DNA from: Symbiodinium natans
Lineage: Eukaryota; Sar; Dinophyceae; Suessiales; Symbiodiniaceae
Assembly (NCBI GenBank): GCA_905221605.1
Contig: CAJNDS010000280.1
Location: 312,001 to 376,000 of the forward strand
DNA: 64,000 nt
Reading direction: 5' to 3'
Shown: positions 10,215-20,867 of the stretch, in pieces
Numbering within the stretch: position 1 is the first letter of the stretch
How the letters are laid out: each line of letters begins with the position of its first letter
Position numbers and translations under genes: made by a program
The notes under the pieces: generated by a model
Database searches by the model: none
Told to the model about the DNA's origin: nothing
Seen by the model: only the letters and a program-made list of their open reading frames with translations

Positions 10215-10540
10215 TGTCAACCTTGTCACCCCTCTGCGGTGCTTGCGCGCGGTCTCTGCACGCGAGGAAATGGGTGACCTGAGTGTTTCTCCAAACTGGC
10301 TCCGAGCTCCCAGGTGCCACTGGCAACACCTGTACATTTAAATGTTGTCAACCTTGTCACCCCTTCTGTGGGCCGTGCATGGGGCCTGACCGCAAGGAAA
10401 CAGGCGACCTGAGTAGGGTTGACAGTCTCTCTCAATGGGAAAAACGCGGCTCCTGGCAACACCCAAGCTTCCAAAACTTGTCAACCTCGTCACCCCCTTT
10501 GCGGGCCTACTGGCAAGGAGACGGATGTGACAAGACAAAG
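10215..10540 (+). repeat. 131-133-bp tandem repeat, about 2.5 units
   Basis: TGTCAACC followed by TGTCACCCC or CGTCACCCC recurs at 10215, 10346 and 10479. Between them GACCTGAG, a GGCTCC/CTGGCAACACC block and an AAGGAAACAGG-like word repeat in order. Confidence 0.75.
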
Positions 10541-11275
10541 AGAGACGGGGGGTTGACGGGTTGCCGGGGCTTGCCAAGAGTCTTGAGGGGGAGGGGTGAT
10601 AGGGTTGGAGGTTTCTGGGAATTGCTCCCCCAGCTTTGAAGGGGGAAGAGGGGTGACGGGGTTGACGGGTTTTCGGGAATAGTTCCCTCAGCTTGCGATG
10701 AATATTTCCCCGAGCTTGCTGCAGTCGGGGAGGAGGGTGACAGAGGTTTCCGAGAATAGTTCCCCCAGCTTGCCAGCAGTCCTGAGAAGGAGGAGGGGTG
10801 ACAGGGTTGACGAGTTTCCGGGAATAGTTCCCCAGCGTGCGCAGTCTTGAGGGGTGAGAGGGTTGACGGGTTTCCAGGAATAGCCTCCCAGTTGCCAGCA
10901 GTCGTGAGAGGAGGAGGGTGACTGGGTTGATGGGTTCTGGGAATAGCCTTCCCAACTTGCCGCAGTCCTGAGGGGGGGAGGGTGACTGGGGTTTGAGCTT
11001 GCCGCAGTTCTGAGACGGGAGGAGGGGGTTGACGGGTTTCTGGGATCGCTAGCCGCTAGCTCCCCCAGCTTGCCGCAGTCCTGAGGGGCGAGGAGGGGTG
11101 ACAGGGTTGATGGGTTTCGGGAAGAGTTCCCCAGCTTAGCTCGCCGCAGTTCTGACAAGGGAGGAGGGGGTGACAGGGGCAGGGTTGACAGGTTTGGAAT
11201 AGTCCCCCCAGCTTGCCAGGGGTGACAGGGTTGACGGGTTTCCCGGAGTTGCTTCCCCAGCTTCCCGGCGGGTTC
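10541..11275 (+). repeat. About 60-75-bp G-rich minisatellite
   Basis: Around ten degenerate units carry GTTGACGGGTTTC, GGGAATAGTTCCC, CAGCTTGCCGCAGTCCTGAG and GGAGGAGGGGTGACAGG in that order, with spacing varying by internal deletions. It looks like an expansion of the TTGAC/GTGAC words in the preceding repeat. Apparent Pro-rich minus-strand frames (RKPVNPVTP-like) are repeat translations. Confidence 0.85.
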
Positions 11276-11315
11276 CTGGTTTTACTCTTTGTTGGGTTCT
11301 CGTTTGTCCCGCCAC

Positions 11316-11720
11316 TGCACAACACTGCTGCTGCGCACTCCTACTCCGAATTACCACGCAGCACTTCTACTCCTACCGCGCTCCTACGACAATCATACAG
11401 CACAAAGCTCTTACCACAGGAAGCCCTGCAAACCGTCAGGAGCAACTGCACTTGCGCTGCACTGAGGGGCCCCCGCGCGCCACGAAGAGGGCCGAGATGA
11501 GCACCTGGGCAAGGAGAACAGGCGCTACCGCAACACTCCTTACGACAGTTCTACGAAGTTGCTTACCACACAACAGTCCTACTCCTAGCGCACAGCACTC
11601 TACCACGCACCACGCTTCTACGCTGACTGCACAGCACTCCTACCACACAGCACTCCCGACCACAGTCCCTACCACAGTCCCTACCACAGACCCTACCACA
11701 GTCTCACAACACTCCAACCG
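11316..11720 (+). repeat. CACTCCTACCACA-type degenerate repeat
   Basis: Loose tandem words ACTCCTAC, CTACCACAC and CCCTACCACAGT, densest at 11636-11710. Confidence 0.6.
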
Positions 11721-12540
11721 CGCAAACACTCCACCAAAGAAAGCCCTCAAACGTCCCGCGCAGAAGATGTCCACGGAGAGCGGCCTGGGCAGAGAGCTCA
11801 GCCGAAAACCCTTTTGGACTTCAGACCGCATCAAATTCACAGCAACGCTGGCGCAATCAGCCCGTGAAAGCTCCAAAACTCTGAGACCACTGCCACCGGC
11901 CCGCCATGATCAGAATGAAGAGAGGAAACCGTGTGACCAATTATGATAATGTAGTTCGCAACGTTGCACCGTGCTGGTCTTCTGCCTTATCGACACTGCC
12001 TGGTGAACTGTGTTGGAATGTCGCCTTGCAAATAACTCTTAAAGAAGCTATCTTGGCGCTTTTTGGCTGCGCGCATCATTGGCCGATCACTATCGTTTAG
12101 TTCTGTGGCTAATTACGAAAGACCCCACTGGCTGATCACCATGGGGCACTTTTGGCCTGCCCTCCGTGGAGGCAGGCCCGATGGTGCATTACATCACTTC
12201 GGTTGCAACAGTCGAACTTCAGCGTTTGCGAAGGCTGCATTTTACGGCTCCCACACGACTTGGGTGTGTTGACAAGATGGGATGCCACTTCTCGGCGAAA
12301 GTGTCCCTGCTCCTGCTCAATGACGCACTATCCGTGATTCGGAGCAGAACGGTGGCCTTCAAGCTGCGGCATGAGGCACGCCAGTAATTGACTGCGGCGC
12401 AGACCGGCGGGCACAAGGGTCACTGAGAGCTGATCTGAAAAGAGGCAACCAGCGTCTAGGCGAGATCCGGTTGCCGTTCAGCATCACTGGTTGCCAAGTA
12501 GCCTGCTTTGGATGTTTCGCCCGGGGTCCACTGGATCTTC
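11721..12540. other. Unassigned; contains conserved block plus hairpin, copy 2
   Basis: 12123-12148 repeats the block at 8737 and is followed by GGCCTGCC (12154-12161) pairing with GGCAGGCC (12171-12178). No gene recognised in the rest. Confidence 0.4.
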
Positions 12541-12850
12541 TTCCACGACTACTACTACCACTACTTCCACTACTTCCACTACTACCACTACTACCACTAC
12601 TACTACTACTACCCCAACTACCGCTAGTACCACTTCTACCATTACTACCACTACTACCACTACTACCACTACTACCGCAACTACCAGAACTACCACTACT
12701 ACCACTACTACCACTACTACCACTACTACCACTACTACCACTACTACCGCTACTACCACTACTACCACTTCTACCACTTCTACCACTTCTACCACTTCTA
12801 CCACTTCCACTACTACCACTTTTACAGAACCACTATTACCACTACTACCA
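12541..12850 (+). repeat. (ACTACC)n / (CTACTTCCA)n microsatellite
   Basis: Triplet-based ACTACC and ACTTCTACC repeats run straight into the N gap, which is probably an assembly break caused by the repeat. Confidence 0.95.
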
Positions 12851-12950
12851 NNNNNNNNNNNNNNNNNNNNNNNNNNNNNNNNNNNNNNNNNNNNNNNNNN
12901 NNNNNNNNNNNNNNNNNNNNNNNNNNNNNNNNNNNNNNNNNNNNNNNNNN
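12851..12950. other. Scaffold gap of 100 N
   Basis: True size and adjacency unknown. Sequence type changes completely across it, from triplet microsatellite to telomere-like repeat. Confidence 1.
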
Positions 12951-13198
12951 ATTAGGGTTTAGGGGGTCTAGGGTTTAGGGGGTTTAAGGTTTAGGGGGGT
13001 CCAGGGTTTAGGGGGTTTAAGGTTTAGGGGGTTTAGGGTTTAGGGGGCTTAGGGTTTAGGGAGTTTAGGGTTTAGGGGGTTTAGGGTTTAGGGGGTTTAG
13101 GGTTTACGGGGTTTAGGGTTTAGGGGGTTTAGGGTTGAGGGGGTTTAGGGTTTAGGGGGTTTAGGGTTTAGGGGGTTTAGGGTTTAAGGTTTAGGGAT
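12951..13198 (+). repeat. TTTAGGG/TTTAGGGGG variant array
   Basis: Alternates GGGTTTAGGGTT and GGGGGTTTAGGG units, giving a compound period near 16 bp. First sequence after the N gap. Confidence 0.95.
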
Positions 13199-13549
13199 TG
13201 GGCCGAAACCCTGAATGACCCTGAAACCCCAAATAACCCCAAGCCCTTCACCGCAAAGAACCATCATCCCCCTTGGGCTTGGGGGGTAAGGTTTAGGGTC
13301 TCGGGCTCAAGGGCAGGGTTTAGGGGCTACGGTTTAGGCTTATGTTTCTGGGTTTTGGGTGGTATCGTCCTTTCTTAAAGGGGTAACTAGCTCGGGATTG
13401 AATAAAGTAGGTGGCTTTTTCGGCCTATAACTTCAGGTTTAGGGGGTCTTCGGTTTAGGCTTCGGGTGGCAGACCCTGTGATTTTGAAGGGTGTGGGTTG
13501 CCACTCCTTCTGAACCTTGAAGACCCCAAAACCCTGAAGCCCCAGCCCG

Positions 13550-13829
13550 AAACCCTAAACCCTAAACCCTAAACCCTAAACCCTAAACCCTAAACCCTAA
13601 ACCCTAAACCCTAAACCCTAAACCCTAAACCTAAACCTAAACCTAAACCCTAAACCCTAAACCCTAAACCCTAGCTAAACGCCCGAAGGCTTGCCACCCA
13701 AAGCCCTCATCCGCACCTCTTCGCGGGTCGTGATCCTGAGGTGGCCGATAAGCTCTGAACCAAGACAAGAACCAAGGGTTCAGGGTTGAGGGTTTAGGGT
13801 TTAGGGTTTAGGGTTTAGGGTTTCGGGTT
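13550..13829. repeat. CCCTAAA array then TTTAGGG array
   Basis: 13550-13674 is C-rich (near-pure, with a few CCTAAA hexamers). 13775-13829 is G-rich. They face each other across a 100-bp non-telomeric spacer. Confidence 0.95.
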
Positions 13830-13940
13830 ACGCATAACAAGGCCCTATTCGCCGACACCCCAAACCTCGAGAACGCTGCGGGGGGTGATTGGACCAGATG
13901 GGACCAGACCCTGGCGGGCTCCGACATTGTGGAAACTCCC

Positions 13941-14087
13941 CTACTTGGAGGTTCATGGTACTTCTTAACCAAGCATAGCTGTACTTATAACTGTACTTAG
14001 AAGCCCCTTAGGTGCCCGAATATGGTTACAAGTACAGTTCTAAGAACAGTGATACTTGGTTCACAAGTAGCATGAACCTCCAAGTAG
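13941..14087. mobile_element. MITE-like element family 1, complete copy
   Basis: Perfect 17-bp terminal inverted repeats CTACTTGGAGGTTCATG (13941-13957) and its complement (14071-14087) enclose a 147-bp element with no coding capacity and further internal partial symmetry (GTACTT and AAGTAC words). A relative lies at 17789-17915. Non-autonomous DNA transposon is the most likely nature. No flanking duplication was resolved. Confidence 0.75.
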
Positions 14088-14127
14088 GCTGCTTCAAAGG
14101 GCGCCCCGACCACCGAAGCCCCCTCAA

Positions 14128-14302
14128 CTACTAATTGCTTAAGGGTTTAGGGTTTAGGGTTTAGGGTTTAGGGCTTAGGGTTTAGGGTTTAGGGTTTAGG
14201 GTGTAGGGCTTAGGGTTTAGGGTTTAGGGTTTAGGGTTTAGGGTTTAAAAATTAATATAGGGATCTGTTTATGTCTTTTGGGGTTCTTAAGCAAATAGTC
14301 GT
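14128..14302. mobile_element. MITE-like family 2, copy interrupted by telomere repeats
   Basis: The left end has ACTACTAATTGCTTAAG (14128-14143) and the right end GGGGTTCTTAAGCAAATAGT (about 14279-14298). Between them sits a TTTAGGG array (14143-14247) followed by a short AT-rich remnant (ATATAGGGAT) that matches the interior of the other copies. The telomere repeat therefore lies inside the element. Confidence 0.6.
14143..14247 (+). repeat. TTTAGGG array inside MITE family 2 copy
   Basis: About 15 units with occasional GCTTAGGG and GTGTAGGG variants. Confidence 0.9.
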
Positions 14303-14387
14303 CAGCCACTGATGCCCCCAAGCTTCTCTTTTCTGCACTGGTTGACCAGGTCGATGGCGGAGAAGAGCTCCTGGTGAGCCCGAAACC

Positions 14388-14959
14388 CTCAACCCTGTAA
14401 AGCCCTAAGCCCTAAAACCCTAAACCCTAAGACCCGAAACCCTAAACCCCAAAACTCTAAACCCTAAACCCTGAACCCTAAACCCTAAACCTCCATATGT
14501 GGGCTCTGAGTGCTCAATGTTCGGGAATGGTTACGCGCACTCACGCGCAAATTGGGGGGGGGGGGAACCACTGCGTAGTCCACTACCCAAAACATGGCAG
14601 AGGCCGACGGTAGATTCCGAACTGCAGCCCGAGGCAAAGACCGCCTTGGGGTTTTTTGGGGGTTTTGGGGGTGTTGCAGGAAAGTGCCCAAACCCTCCCA
14701 AATCCCAGAATGCAACCCTAAACCCTAAACCCTGAACCCTGAACCCTAAACCCTAAACCCTAAACCCCGGGCAGTGCTTGATCAACACATGAAAAGCGGT
14801 CCCTCGAAATACTTTTGGAGCCAGGCCCTACACTCTCAACAAGGAAACCCGAAGACCCTTAATCCTAAACCCCTAAGCCCCCAAACCCTAAACCCTAAAC
14901 CCTAAACCCTCAACCCTAAACCCTCAACCCGAAACCCTAAACCCGAAACCCTAAACCCT
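14388..14959. repeat. CCCTAAA arrays (14388-14490, 14713-14768, 14875-14959)
   Basis: Three C-rich arrays with variants CCCGAAA, CCCTCAA and CCCTGAA. The spacers contain no recognised gene. Confidence 0.9.
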
Positions 14960-15116
14960 GCCTCGTTGGGTTGAATGGGTCGAAGATCTGACTCTAAACT
15001 TTGAGTCCTCAGCAAATCAGTCCTTGATCTGCCGGATCTCCGTCAAAGACCCCAGGATAGGCTCATCGGAGTAGTCCTAAGAGGGGCTTCCGGGGTGATG
15101 CTACGCTTAAGGCTTT

Positions 15117-15244
15117 TAGGGTTTCGGGTTTAGGGCCGGGTCTAGGTTTAGGGTTTAGGGTTTAGGGTTTAGGGTTTAGGGTTTAGGGTTTAGGGTTTAG
15201 GGTTTCGGGTTTAGGGTTTAGGGTTTAGGGTTTTGGGTTTAGGG
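15117..15244 (+). repeat. TTTAGGG array
   Basis: About 17 units with two TTTCGGG variants. Confidence 0.95.
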
Positions 15245-16888
15245 TCATTTGGGCTTAGTGGCTTAGTGCTTCAGGAACAATGTGACCCCTGTTCAGAGCC
15301 AAGAGTCGTAGAGCGCATCTTCGCCAAACTTACCCCCCACACCATCCTGCCACACTGGATCAGAGTGAAGGTTTCATGCGAGCCAGTACGGGTGGCTTAG
15401 CATTTGGGGCGAGTGCGCGAGCTCAATTTGGAGGCTTGTTGAACTTGCAGGCCCCGCGGGTTGTGCAGCTGCTCGAAATGCCAGAACAAAATAGCAAAAC
15501 AACTCTGAAAGTCACGAACACAAAACCCCGTGTCCACACATAAGGGCCGTTGGTCGTTAACAAACGAAACCAAGAACAAATACAATAACATGGAACCCTA
15601 CTCTGAAACACGGGGTTGAGGGTTTAGAGCTTCGAACATCCACCAATGCAAAGCACTTTCGGGGGCCTTGAAACGCTTTACGGACATCGTGAAGCCACAG
15701 AGCGTAGACTACGCTCCTGAAGTAGAGGGCCGAGCAGTGATCAAGTTCCCCTTCAAGAGGCCCCCGAAGCCCAAACACCTGGAACACCAACACCAAGAAC
15801 CGTTCGCCCTCAACCCGGCCACCTTCAAACCTCAAACTCGGCGCCCCAACAATCCCTAAACCCTAAACCCTAAACCCTAAACCCTCTTATCCCTAAACCC
15901 TAAACCCTAAATCCGGGTCAACAGGGCAGGCTCACGTAGACCTCCCGCTGCTGCGGATCGCTGAGCCAGCGAAAGGCTTCTTGGGCGTTGATGAACCTGG
16001 GCGGGTTCAGGGTTAGGCACAGACAGGGCCTTAGTGCTTGCGCCTCCTTCGATTGTTGGAGGGGACAATGGGCCGATGTTCTTGTCTTCGGCTACCACGG
16101 ATGTTCTGTGCCTGCCGCGTGGCTCTCAAGAAGCTTAGCCTTTCAATGCTTCAAGGGTTGGGCATCGGGAGATGGCCTGCCACATCAAATATGCTCAATG
16201 CTCAAAGCCAGGGTTTCCTGTACTTTTACTCTGCATAAGCCCACTTCACATTCTATCCTGGAGGATCTGGGCGGTGCAAGAAGCCTATTTCCTCTCAGAG
16301 GCCATTTCACTCTCAACTAAGTCGTCCGAAACGCTCTTCAAGGTCAACGTGTTCAACAAGAATGCCCCTTAGGGGGTAGATCGTCTTGTCATCACAGCTT
16401 GGCACTGTTGGGTTCCCTTACTCTCGTAGTCTGCTGTCGAGGGTAGAGGTGATAAGCTTGTGCCGTCTAAACCCTAAAGCCCTAAACCTCGAAAACGACG
16501 GCATCTGCAGGCGCACATGCGATTCACACTCGTACCGTCTCCTATCCCCAAGACTGTACCGTAACATGCTTCTACTAACACCCTTGGGCCAGGGGCTTTG
16601 AGAACAGAAAGTTCTCAACCCTCTGTGCCCTGAACCCTTCTTCCCCCCCACGAGCCCGAACTCTAAACTCCAAGCCTTGAACCCTCTAAACATTCCAATC
16701 TTGGAACCCCACCACCAACCCTGAAAACCACTACCAAGCCCGGGCCCTCAATCTCCGAAGCCTTAAAGATCATCAACTCCTTCAGCAGGACGGGCTCTTC
16801 GGCCCTCTCAATCCCCTGAAATCAACCCCTAGCCCCCATCATCAACCCTTATGAAGAGCCGAGCCTTTTTTAAGGGGCTTGCAGGGCA
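15245..16888. other. Longer spacer, no gene supported
   Basis: Interrupted only by a C-rich telomere-like array at 15856-15911. Short frames on both strands (for example 15668-15859 and 15988-16320) have no recognisable motif and end in telomere-repeat codons. Could hold decayed gene fragments. Confidence 0.4.
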
Positions 16889-17451
16889 TAATAACCCTAA
16901 ACCCTAAACCCTTAACCCTAAACCCGAAACCCTAAACCCTAAACCCTCCTTGCTGGCACTGAGGGCCGGGCACTTGCCGCGCATCCTCCGAGGGGTTGAC
17001 GTCCGGGTGCGTCTCTCGGATCACGCCTCGGCAGAGGACTTTTAGGAGGGTATTGGGGGATGCCTTATGAGGCTTTCCAGGGTTTTAGGGGTTTAGGGTT
17101 TAGGGTTTAGGGCTTGAGGGGTTTAGGGGTTTAGGGGTTTAGGGGTTTAGGGGTTTAGGGGTTTAGGGGTTTAGGGGTTTAGGGCTTAATAACGACTTTA
17201 AGCCCCAAGATCCCACAGCCCAAGATGCCACGTCGACCCAGAAGGTCCTAAAAAACGATAGGAGAGTAAGTGAATCCCGCAACTGGGCCCAGAGCCTTGA
17301 CAGCAGCCACAGTTCGGACCTAACCCCCAAAGCCACGCCTGAAGCCTTAGAGCCATACCCTAAACCCTAAACCCTAAACCCTAAACCCTAAACCCTAAAC
17401 CCTAAACCCTAAACCCTAAACCCTAAACCCTAAACCCTAAACCCTAAACCG
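16889..17451. repeat. Telomere-like arrays of mixed orientation
   Basis: 16889-16948 CCCTAAA. 17082-17187 starts as TTTAGGG and becomes a pure 8-mer TTTAGGGG run of about nine units. 17353-17451 is near-pure CCCTAAA. Confidence 0.95.
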
Positions 17452-17548
17452 ATCAAGTCGAGGAGGCATGGGCCTCAAAGTCAGAGAGCGCGACAGGACG
17501 AGCCACACGAACAGGCAGACCGACCCTAAACACTGAAAACGAAACCAT

Positions 17549-17672
17549 ATGGGTTTAGGGTTTAGGGTTTAGGGTTTAGGGTTTAGGGTTTAGGGTTTAG
17601 GGTTTAGGGTTTAGGGTTTAGGGTTTAGGGTTTAGGGTTTAGGGTTTAGGGTTTAGGGTTTAGGGTTTAGGG
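17549..17672 (+). repeat. Near-pure TTTAGGG array
   Basis: About 17 uninterrupted units. Confidence 0.97.
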
Positions 17673-17788
17673 CCCTCCAACCCTAAAAAAACACCCTCCA
17701 GCCCTAGAAGCCCTCCACCTCTTGACGACTCGGCCCTGCTACAAAGGTGGGCTCCAGCGCTTTGTGTTGGTGGCCTTCGAGCTCCGAG

Positions 17789-17915
17789 GGGTACTTATTA
17801 GCCACTTATAGCTGTACTTCTGACATACAAGCCCCTTAAGTGCCCTAATATGGTTATAAGTACAGCTATCAGTACAGCTATCATTGGTTCATTAGTACCA
17901 TGAACCTACAAGTAG
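17789..17915. mobile_element. MITE-like element family 1, left-truncated copy
   Basis: Shares GGTACTT, TAGCTGTACTT, AAGCCCCTTA, GTGCCC.AATATGGTTA and the right terminus CATGAACCTACAAGTAG with the complete copy at 13941-14087. The outer part of the left inverted repeat is missing. Confidence 0.7.
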
Positions 17916-18034
17916 ACTAGACCTGGAGCTTAGAGTTATGCTCTGGCTTCGGCATCAGGCTCTTTTTCCGATCGCGCGTTCGTGTGCGCGTGTCTGTCTG
18001 TGTGTGTGTGGCGATCTGTAGATTTTGTGGGGAT

Positions 18035-19792
18035 CTAGCGCCTGGCTTCATCCGGATCAGGCATATCCTGCATGGCGATCATGGCGGTGTAGAGCCCGTC
18101 GCGTCGATAGTTGATCCAGTAGTCGGCTGTGCCATGGTTTCCGATGGACTCAACGATCGGCAGCCCGAGCGCGTGCCACAGGTGGAAGTGCCGCCGGTCC
18201 TGCCGGAACAGCGCAGACACGAAGCGGTAGTTCCAGACCGTGTACAACGCCACATTCCAGTCGTTGAAGGCAGCCGAGTTCTCCATCTTGAGCATGGCAC
18301 CGTCCCAGCTGAACTTCGTCAACACGGCCATGGCCGCCGTTAGCAGCCCCAAGGCCACATTCTCCTGCCGGAACTTCAGACTCGGACCATGAAGTGCATC
18401 ACCCAGGTCGGCTTCCTCGGCCTCGTGGAACACGGCCCACAGGATATTGATGAAGAGGAACCACGTGAGTTTCTTATGGTAGGCCTCCAAGGACGCGGGA
18501 TCCGTGCCCTGCTTGGTTTGAAGGTGGGCGAAGTAGTTCTGCACAATGGGCATGCCGACCAAGATGAATTTAACGATTGCCCGCTGCTTGGTGACCTTGG
18601 GCATGCGGTTCATCTCGCCCATGATGTTGAGGAGGCTGACCTCCGGATCCTCGATGCCCAGCTCTGTCAGCGTCAGAAGATCCGTCATCTTGGACCGGTC
18701 TGTCAGCTGCCATGCCCAGTCACCCTCGGTCTTGTCCACTTCAAAGCCCACAGCGGCCATGGTGTCGGCAAGCGCCTTCGCGGTGACGGCGGAGATTTGC
18801 TCGCAGTTGCAGCTGTTGTTCGCAATCTGGATGTCCGCCGAACCCTCCTTGATGGCGGCCTTGGCGTGCTCGTAGAAGGGGGTTGAGAGCTCTGCATTGG
18901 CGACGGACCCGAGCATGTCCCACATCTTCTGCGCCTCTGGCGGCATCTCGATGTTCGTCAGGTCCAGCTTCATGAGCTTCGTGTAGTCAAGGAAGATCGA
19001 GATCAGCTGGCTGGCGTAGTAGTACTCCCGGCTGGTGCGCGGGGCAGCCTGCAGCAGCTCGAAGGTGCGGCGCACCACCGGCGGCAGGGACTCGTCTGGC
19101 CATTCAAGTGGCCTCGGCTCGCTCATTGTGTTGGGTCCCGTGCAGTCTGCTGTGAGCAGCCCGGACACGCTGCGCTGCACGATTTCCGTCAGCTTCTCCT
19201 GGAATCTCGCGAGCTCGGCGTCCTGCACCTCCGCGTGCTCCATCTCGTCGGCACCGCCGGAGGTCAGTGCGGTGCCCAGGCGATCGACGACCGCATGTGT
19301 CTCCATTCTATCCTCCTTTACACTGCTGCAGAAAGGGTTCCTGCCCTCAGTGTGCTCGAACGCCCACTGCAGCAGGCGGTCTGCGCCACCCCCCTTCAGC
19401 TTCAAGCCGAACTTCAACATTTTGTAGATGCCGGACTTGGCGCGGCCGTGGAACGCCGAGTTCATGCCAGTGATCAACGTCTCACGGATGCTCTGCTTCC
19501 ATGTCATTTCCGCCGACTCTTCCTTGCGGTGCTTGTTGAAGCATGCCATCAACGCGGCCGGCTTCACTCCGGTGCCCAGCTGCTGCAGGAACTGATGACT
19601 GTCGAGATCACTGGCTTTCTCCGACAGTGACCCGGTCTCCAGCAAGTACCACATCTCAACATCCGAGGCATTGCACATCGCAGACGAAGTCCCCGTAGCC
19701 TCATCATCGGCCTCAAGTGACGTCCGCGAACGGATCGCCCAGGCAGATGCCAACACGGACGCGAGAAGTGCGGCGCTGGGCAGCTGGAACAT
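18035..19792 (-). CDS. Putative secreted protein of unknown function
   Basis: A 585-residue intronless frame from the ATG at 19790-19792; the frame stays open to 20011, but this start is preferred because it begins MFQLPSAALLASVLASAWA, a good signal peptide with cleavage expected after about residue 19. The mature protein begins with an acidic stretch, then CNASDVEMWYLLETGS, a single Cys near ACFNKH and Lys-rich helices. The middle is mostly helical and contains a Cys-rich NNSCNCEQ element. The last 150 residues are aromatic-rich (FLFINILWAVFHEAEEA; FHLWHALGLPIVESIGNHG; DYWINYRRDG). Residue choice, length and the lack of alternative frames of similar length support real coding. No family recognised. 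It lies alone between telomere-like arrays, with no partner gene within 10 kb. Confidence 0.75.
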   Translation of the reverse strand: MFQLPSAALLASVLASAWAIRSRTSLEADDEATGTSSAMCNASDVEMWYLLETGSLSEKASDLDSHQFLQQLGTGVKPAALMACFNKHRKEESAEMTWKQSIRETLITGMNSAFHGRAKSGIYKMLKFGLKLKGGGADRLLQWAFEHTEGRNPFCSSVKEDRMETHAVVDRLGTALTSGGADEMEHAEVQDAELARFQEKLTEIVQRSVSGLLTADCTGPNTMSEPRPLEWPDESLPPVVRRTFELLQAAPRTSREYYYASQLISIFLDYTKLMKLDLTNIEMPPEAQKMWDMLGSVANAELSTPFYEHAKAAIKEGSADIQIANNSCNCEQISAVTAKALADTMAAVGFEVDKTEGDWAWQLTDRSKMTDLLTLTELGIEDPEVSLLNIMGEMNRMPKVTKQRAIVKFILVGMPIVQNYFAHLQTKQGTDPASLEAYHKKLTWFLFINILWAVFHEAEEADLGDALHGPSLKFRQENVALGLLTAAMAVLTKFSWDGAMLKMENSAAFNDWNVALYTVWNYRFVSALFRQDRRHFHLWHALGLPIVESIGNHGTADYWINYRRDGLYTAMIAMQDMPDPDEARR

Positions 19793-20431
19793 GGCCAACG
19801 ACGACGGGTTGAAAACGAAAAGGTTGGCGTTCGCAGGATGCGACTGGATTGGACAGGAACCTCGCGGAAACCTGCCCTGTCTTGAGCATGCTATTTCAAT
19901 GCATCGCATAGGCAGAATGCACAACGCACAGGGCGTTGCCCACTTCGAGACACCTAGTCTGAGTGCCATGGAAAGATCTTGGGACACCATGCTGTAAACT
20001 TTAATGCACACAAAACATGAACTTTTCGCCTGACCAGAAATCCCTGCCTTGGGAAGGCCCTGGAATTTAGAGTAGTTTGCGGGTACCCCCCTTTCATCAA
20101 ACAGAAGGCGCTGTAGACTTCTACAACACCCTAAACCCTAAACTCTAATCTAGACCCTAAACTCGAAAGACCTTCTTCATCATGCGTTCACCTGGGGCAC
20201 GGGCGCTTGTAGGCGGCCCGGATCTCCTCCTGCGAGGCCTTTCAGTGTAGAGTCTTAACGTGGATCCAGGGTTTAAGGTTACGGGCTTCAGGTCTTGAGG
20301 CTTGGGGGTGAAGATTCAGGGTCTTCCGGTAGTCGAACAAGGGCATCCCAAGACGAAATCGAGCCAGGAGAGAGTCAGCTTGAAGCCAACAAAGCTTGTG
20401 AATGACACGCTTCTGTGGCCGGAATCGGTAG
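19793..20431. other. 5' flank of the secreted-protein gene
   Basis: A minus-strand extension of the gene frame to 20011 is probably untranslated. A pyrimidine-rich stretch lies just upstream of the ATG (about 19800-19825), which could serve trans-splicing, but no defined acceptor could be chosen. The remainder shows nothing. Confidence 0.3.
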
Positions 20432-20867
20432 GAAACCCTAAACCCTAAACCCTAAACCCTAAACCCTAAACCCTAAACCCCAAGGGGTTTGGGTGTCGGG
20501 TGTCATGTGCGGCTCAGGGTTTCCTACACGCGGATGCTGCCAGGCTCTCGACTTGCAAAGCTCGGCTGGTGCCTCGCCCCTCAGAAGTCTCGTGTGTTTA
20601 GGGTTTAGGGTTTAGGGTTTAGGGTTTAGGGTTTAGGGTTTAGGGTTTAGGGTATAGGGTATAGGGTTTAGGGTTTAACGATGTAACACGGCCGTGACTT
20701 CCCTGAGCTTCTCGCAAGCTTGTCCACGCCCAGCACTTCATAGAAGTTGACACCTGCGCGGGTCAGAGTCCTAAACCCGAAGCAATCCTGAACTCTCAAC
20801 TGCCCTTTAGGGTTTAGGGTTTAGGGTTTAGGGTTTAGGGTTTACGGTTTAGGGTTTAGGGTTTACC
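20432..20867. repeat. Telomere-like arrays (20432-20484 C-rich; 20598-20680 and 20806-20867 G-rich)
   Basis: Orientation switches at the 110-bp spacer 20485-20597. A variant TATAGGG doublet occurs near 20653. Confidence 0.93.

Noticed and set aside
18389-19630. Plus-strand frames of 110-165 codons
   Set aside because: Antisense shadows of the secreted-protein gene.
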